Source: Methylomonas sp. (GTDB lineage: Bacteria > Pseudomonadota > Gammaproteobacteria > Methylococcales > Methylomonadaceae). From it: a stretch of 9,955 nt of DNA. The notes below the pieces were generated by a model. That model made no database searches, was not told where the DNA came from, and saw only the letters and a program-made list of their open reading frames with translations. Made by a program: the position numbers and the translations under genes. This document shows, piece by piece, positions 6,513 through 9,955 of the stretch. How positions within the stretch are numbered: position 1 is the stretch's first letter; the number at the start of each line of letters is the position of its first letter. Location of the stretch: positions 1 through 9,955 of the forward strand of contig JAQTYP010000092.1 of NCBI GenBank assembly GCA_028688235.1, written 5' to 3'.

Positions 6513-7471
6513 GCCTCGTTACCGTTGTGGTTGTAAATTGGAATGCGGGATATCAGCTTGCGGAAACGATCGAAAGCATTGGTAAGCATCATGCCAATTT
6601 AGTCGATAGCGTCGTGATTGTGGATAATGCGTCAAGCGACGACTCGTTAAGTCATGTAGAAGGCGGGGCGGCATTACCGTTTAATTTGGAATTAATTCTT
6701 AATGATGAAAATCGGGGTTTTGCCGCCGCTTGTAATCAAGGCGCGTCGTTGGCCAAGACGCCTTATTTATTGTTTTTGAATCCGGATGCAAAATTAGTCG
6801 AAAATTCACTTCCTAAGGCTATAACCTTCATGGAAGAAAAATCTAATCAGTCTATTGGTATTTGCGGAGTTCAGTTGCTCGATGAGCATGGATTTGTCGC
6901 AAGGAGTTGTTCACGATTTCCAACATGGCTAACTTTTTTTATTCATTCCTTGGGCCTGAACAGGTTACCTTGGTTTCGTGGGTTTTCCTTGCATATGGCC
7001 GAATGGGATCATTCTGATACTCGAAGAGTCGATCATGTGATTGGGGCATTCTTTTTGGTTAGACACTCGGTGTTCGAGCAATTAAAGGGCTTCGATCAAA
7101 GGTTTTTTATTTATCTCGAAGATCTGGATTTTTCCCGTCGTGCCGCTCTGCTTGGGTATGGTAGTATTTATTTGGCCGATGTGCAGGCTTTTCATGCAGG
7201 TGGAGGGACCTCGAGACAGGTAAAGGCGGCGCGATTATTTTATTCGTTGCGTAGCCGCGTGCTTTATGCGTTTAAGCATTTTGCACCTATTGCCGCATGG
7301 ATTGTTCTGATGCTGACGCTTTTTGTCGAGCCTTTTTCTCGCTTAGGATTTTCAATGGTCGCTGGGGAAACACGCGATTCGAGACACACCTTGCAAGCCT
7401 ACCGCATGCTGCTAGGAGACCTGCCCGCCATCATTCGATCGGCTTTAACATTATCTGCCGATAACCCGTAA
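6509..7471 (+). CDS. GT2-family glycosyltransferase (WbbL-like)
   Basis: A 320-residue inverting glycosyltransferase with a GT-A fold, of the type that adds rhamnose or other sugars from nucleotide donors in O-antigen and exopolysaccharide synthesis. Motifs in order are VVVNWN (7-12), VDNASSDDS (38-46), NRGFAAACNQG (68-78), FLNPDAK (89-95, the DXD-equivalent), GAFFLVRHSVF (179-189), and YLEDLDFSRR (202-211) with the presumed catalytic acidic residues. A hydrophobic stretch at about 261-276 near the C-terminus may touch the membrane. The start shares four bases with the methyltransferase stop, so the two are probably translationally coupled. Donor and acceptor cannot be assigned. GC is low (24 of 60 in 6661-6720). 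Confidence 0.93.
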   Translation: MSLVTVVVVNWNAGYQLAETIESIGKHHANLVDSVVIVDNASSDDSLSHVEGGAALPFNLELILNDENRGFAAACNQGASLAKTPYLLFLNPDAKLVENSLPKAITFMEEKSNQSIGICGVQLLDEHGFVARSCSRFPTWLTFFIHSLGLNRLPWFRGFSLHMAEWDHSDTRRVDHVIGAFFLVRHSVFEQLKGFDQRFFIYLEDLDFSRRAALLGYGSIYLADVQAFHAGGGTSRQVKAARLFYSLRSRVLYAFKHFAPIAAWIVLMLTLFVEPFSRLGFSMVAGETRDSRHTLQAYRMLLGDLPAIIRSALTLSADNP

Positions 7472-7474
7472 GGA
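7469..7474 (+). promoter_or_regulatory. Ribosome binding site of the GT4 gene, overlapping the GT2 stop
   Basis: TAAGGA (7469-7474) contains both the GT2 stop codon TAA and a good Shine-Dalgarno core, one base before the ATG at 7476. The very short spacing suggests reinitiation by ribosomes finishing GT2. It fixes the GT4 start. Confidence 0.55.
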
Positions 7475-7475
7475 T

Positions 7476-8546
7476 ATGCGCGTTCTTGTATTAAGTCGCT
7501 ACTCTCGATTAGGGGCGAGCAGTCGTTTGCGTTTTTACCAATACTTGCCATTTTTGGAATCTGCGGGCTTGCAAGTGACTGTTAAGCCATTATTGGCTGA
7601 TGATTATTTGACGCGTTTATATGCAGGGAGACGCAAGTCGTTTTTAGATATCGCAAAAGCATACTTTAAACGCTTGTCGTTGCTGTTGCAGGCGAAAAAT
7701 TATGACTTGATTTGGCTGGAAAAAGAGTGTTTTCCATGGCTTCCGGCCTGGATAGAATTGGGCTTATTGTCGAGAAAAACTCGTTTGGTGGTCGATTATG
7801 ATGATGCCATATTCCATCAGTACGATAGGCATTCGTCCGTTTTCGTGCGATTTCTGTTGGGGAAAAAAATAGAGTGTGTGATGCACCGCGCCGAGCTGGT
7901 TATTGCCGGGAACGATTATCTGGCCGAGCGTGCGCGCCAAGCAAATGCAAGGCGGGTGGCGATTTTGCCGACCGTCGTCGATACGTCGCGCTATCAGGTA
8001 GTGAAACATGCGGATCAAGATAGCGTAACTATAGGCTGGATAGGGTCACCCGCAACTGCTCGTTATCTGCGCTTGCTAGGGTTGGCGTTTGGCACTTTAT
8101 TGGCTAATAAAAAAATTCGTGTCTTGGCGGTTGGGGCTAATCCGGCGCAGTTAGTCGATTTACCCATCACGGTATTGCCATGGACGGAGGAACAAGAGGT
8201 TGCACAGATTCAGCAGTTCGATATCGGTATTATGCCTCTGCTCGATGAAGCTTTCGAGCGCGGCAAGTGCGGTTATAAGCTGATTCAATATATGGCTTGC
8301 GGCATCCCCGTGGTGGCGTCTCCGGTGGGTGCGAATAAACAAATCGTCCGTGACGGAATTGACGGGTTCTTGGCTGATTCAGATCAGGACTGGACCCGTG
8401 CACTGATGCGGTTAAGCAATGACCCGGCTTTGCGACTGCGTATGGGTGAGGCTGGCCGCCGTCGTGCTGAGACGCTGTATTCATTACAAAGGGCTGAAGT
8501 CGAGTTGGCGGACTTGTTACGATCTACTATGGATTTGACGGATTAA
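7476..8546 (+). CDS. GT4-type (GT-B fold) glycosyltransferase
   Basis: A 356-residue protein of the group 1 glycosyltransferase superfamily. The N-terminal Rossmann half begins MRVLVLSRYSRLGASSRLRF and contains LVVDYDDAIF (104-113) and AGNDYLAE (144-151). The C-terminal donor-binding half contains GWIGSP (187-192), DIGIMPL (249-255), KCGYKLIQYMACGIPVVASP (264-283) and DGIDGFLA (293-300). The classic EX7E acidic pair is not kept: the second Glu position before MACG is Q271, as I recall for some relatives of this subgroup. The enzyme likely adds a sugar to the lipid-linked glycan on the cytoplasmic side. It begins four bases after the GT2 stop, and its TAA overlaps the next ATG by one base (TAATG, 8544-8548). 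GC rises through this gene. Sugar specificity is unknown. Confidence 0.92.
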   Translation: MRVLVLSRYSRLGASSRLRFYQYLPFLESAGLQVTVKPLLADDYLTRLYAGRRKSFLDIAKAYFKRLSLLLQAKNYDLIWLEKECFPWLPAWIELGLLSRKTRLVVDYDDAIFHQYDRHSSVFVRFLLGKKIECVMHRAELVIAGNDYLAERARQANARRVAILPTVVDTSRYQVVKHADQDSVTIGWIGSPATARYLRLLGLAFGTLLANKKIRVLAVGANPAQLVDLPITVLPWTEEQEVAQIQQFDIGIMPLLDEAFERGKCGYKLIQYMACGIPVVASPVGANKQIVRDGIDGFLADSDQDWTRALMRLSNDPALRLRMGEAGRRRAETLYSLQRAEVELADLLRSTMDLTD

Positions 8547-9955
8547 TGTGCGGTATAGCCGGATTTCTTGGCGGTGTGGCCTCAGAGTCAGCCGATTTGG
8601 TGAGGAAGATGGCCAGCGCCATTGCCTCCCGCGGGCCAGATGATGCCGATGTTTGGTGCGACAATAAGTCCGGCATTGCGCTGGGTCACAGGCGATTGGC
8701 CATCCTCGATCTTTCTGTCGCCGGGCATCAGCCTATGCATTCAACTGACGGCCGCTATGTCATCGCTTTCAACGGCGAGATTTATAATCATCTGGAATTA
8801 CGCAAGCAATTATCGGATTTCGGTTTCGACTGGAGAGGGCATTCCGATACCGAGACCCTGTTGGCGGCGATTGTTGCTTGGGGGCTGGATGCTGCATTGA
8901 AAGCCAGTGCCGGTATGTTTGCGTTTGCTTTATGGGATAGGCAAAGTCATGTTCTGACCCTAGCCAGGGATAGACTAGGTGAAAAGCCGCTTTATTATGG
9001 TATCCAGAATAATAGCTTTCTGTTCGGTTCCGAACTGAAGGCTTTACGCGCGCATCCGGCATTTGTCGGCGAAATCGATAGAGACGTGCTGACGCTGTAT
9101 TTGCGATTCAACTATATCCCGGCTCCTTTCTCGATCTATAAAGGCATTCAAAAGTTATTGCCGGGATGCTACCTGCAGATAGATGCCGATTCACACAGCA
9201 CGCTTACCGCTTATTGGTCGGCGCGCGCAGTTGCAGAATCCGGCCAAAAAGATTTGTTTGCCGGCAGCGAAAGCGAGGCCAAGGCCGAATTGGAAAGCTT
9301 GCTGATGCAGTCTATCAGCGGTCAGATGATGGCCGACGTACCGCTTGGGGCATTTCTTTCCGGCGGTGTCGACTCTTCGGTCGTGGTAGCTTTGATGCAG
9401 GCGTGTTCCGACAGGCCGGTCAAGACTTTTACGATAGGATTCAGGGAGCGGGATTATAACGAGGCCGAATACGCCCATCAGGTAGCCAGACATCTGGGCA
9501 CGGAACATACGGAATTATACGTTTCTCCTGAACAGGCGATGGCCGTGATACCGATGCTGCCACAGATCTACGACGAACCCTTTGCCGATTCGTCGCAGAT
9601 TCCGACTTGGCTGGTTGCCCAATTAGCCCGTGAACAGGTGACGGTCAGTCTTTCCGGCGACGGCGGTGACGAGCTGTTTGGCGGTTATAATCGATATTAT
9701 CTGGGGCAGACTATTTGGCATAGGTTGGAGCGCGCGCCCTTAGGCATGCGCTCAGTTATTGCCGGTTTGATGACGAGTGTTAAGCCTGAACAGTGGAATG
9801 CAGGACTGTCCAACATAGGTCGGCTGTTGCCCCAAAAGCTACGCTTTGGCAATCCCGGCGATAAGCTGCATAAACTCGCCGGTGTCATGCGTTGCGACAG
9901 CCCTGAAAACCTTTATTTCGGATTGGTGTCGTTATGGGACGATCCGGAAGAAGTC
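8546..9955 (+). CDS. asnB: AsnB-type glutamine amidotransferase, 3' end outside window
   Basis: The frame is open for 470 codons to the window edge; whole proteins of this type run about 600-650 residues. The N-terminal class II glutaminase domain begins MCGIAGF with nucleophile Cys2, then RGPDD (29-33), GHRRLAILD (47-55), NGEIYNH (76-82), SDTETLL (100-106) and RDRLGEKPLYY (141-151). The ATP-pyrophosphatase synthetase domain shows the PP-loop SGGVDSS (272-278) and SGDGGDELFGGY (370-381). All visible catalytic parts are intact. The family makes asparagine from aspartate, glutamine and ATP, but copies in O-antigen/EPS loci are thought to amidate sugar acids such as uronic acids. The operon position favours that role; true asparagine synthetase cannot be excluded. 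The start overlaps the GT4 stop (TAATG). GC is high again (38 of 60 in 9361-9420). Confidence 0.93.
   Translation, partial: MCGIAGFLGGVASESADLVRKMASAIASRGPDDADVWCDNKSGIALGHRRLAILDLSVAGHQPMHSTDGRYVIAFNGEIYNHLELRKQLSDFGFDWRGHSDTETLLAAIVAWGLDAALKASAGMFAFALWDRQSHVLTLARDRLGEKPLYYGIQNNSFLFGSELKALRAHPAFVGEIDRDVLTLYLRFNYIPAPFSIYKGIQKLLPGCYLQIDADSHSTLTAYWSARAVAESGQKDLFAGSESEAKAELESLLMQSISGQMMADVPLGAFLSGGVDSSVVVALMQACSDRPVKTFTIGFRERDYNEAEYAHQVARHLGTEHTELYVSPEQAMAVIPMLPQIYDEPFADSSQIPTWLVAQLAREQVTVSLSGDGGDELFGGYNRYYLGQTIWHRLERAPLGMRSVIAGLMTSVKPEQWNAGLSNIGRLLPQKLRFGNPGDKLHKLAGVMRCDSPENLYFGLVSLWDDPEEV

Noticed and set aside
8622..9459. Short plus-strand and minus-strand frames in the asnB region
   Set aside because: All overlap the uninterrupted 470-codon AsnB frame that starts at 8546 and carries every expected motif. 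They are out-of-frame shadows.

Overview
The window looks like a gammaproteobacterial chromosome of moderate GC. The RpiA, IlvA and EVE proteins are close to those of pseudomonads and related Gammaproteobacteria. The divergent rpiA/ilvA pair also occurs in Pseudomonas. A methanotroph-like gammaproteobacterium (Methylococcales) is possible but is only an impression. I see no rRNA, tRNA, CRISPR array, transposase or phage gene.

Left part (1-2610), housekeeping. The window opens with the last 64 residues of an unidentified plus-strand gene. A hairpin flanked by an A-run and a T-run follows, and can end transcription from both sides. Next come rpiA (ribose-5-phosphate isomerase A, minus strand) and, divergent from it, ilvA (biosynthetic threonine deaminase, plus strand). 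The 131 bases between their starts hold an extended -10 candidate for ilvA.

Middle part (2631-4276), minus strand. An EAL-domain cyclic-di-GMP phosphodiesterase with a C-terminal YkuI-like sensor domain lies 17 bases upstream of a small EVE-domain protein. The two probably share a transcript. EVE converges on ilvA with only 20 bases between stop codons.

Right part (4277-9955), plus strand. After a 308-base AT-rich intergenic region, five genes run without a break: a Wzx-type flippase, a SAM-dependent methyltransferase, a GT2 glycosyltransferase, a GT4-fold glycosyltransferase, and an AsnB-type glutamine amidotransferase cut by the window end. Four of four junctions are overlaps or near-overlaps (TAATG, ATGA, TAAGGATATG, TAATG), so this is one translationally coupled operon. 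It would build, decorate and export a surface glycan (O-antigen or exopolysaccharide). The glycosyltransferases add sugars, the methyltransferase and amidotransferase probably modify sugars or sugar acids, and the flippase moves the lipid-linked unit across the inner membrane. No polymerase, ligase or chain-length regulator is in view. Base composition falls sharply in the flippase-to-GT2 stretch and recovers in the last gene, the mosaic pattern usual for exchangeable glycan loci.

I did not find a convincing undescribed system. The leads most worth following are the EAL-EVE pair, the AsnB paralogue in the glycan operon, and two dyads in the shared intergenic region.
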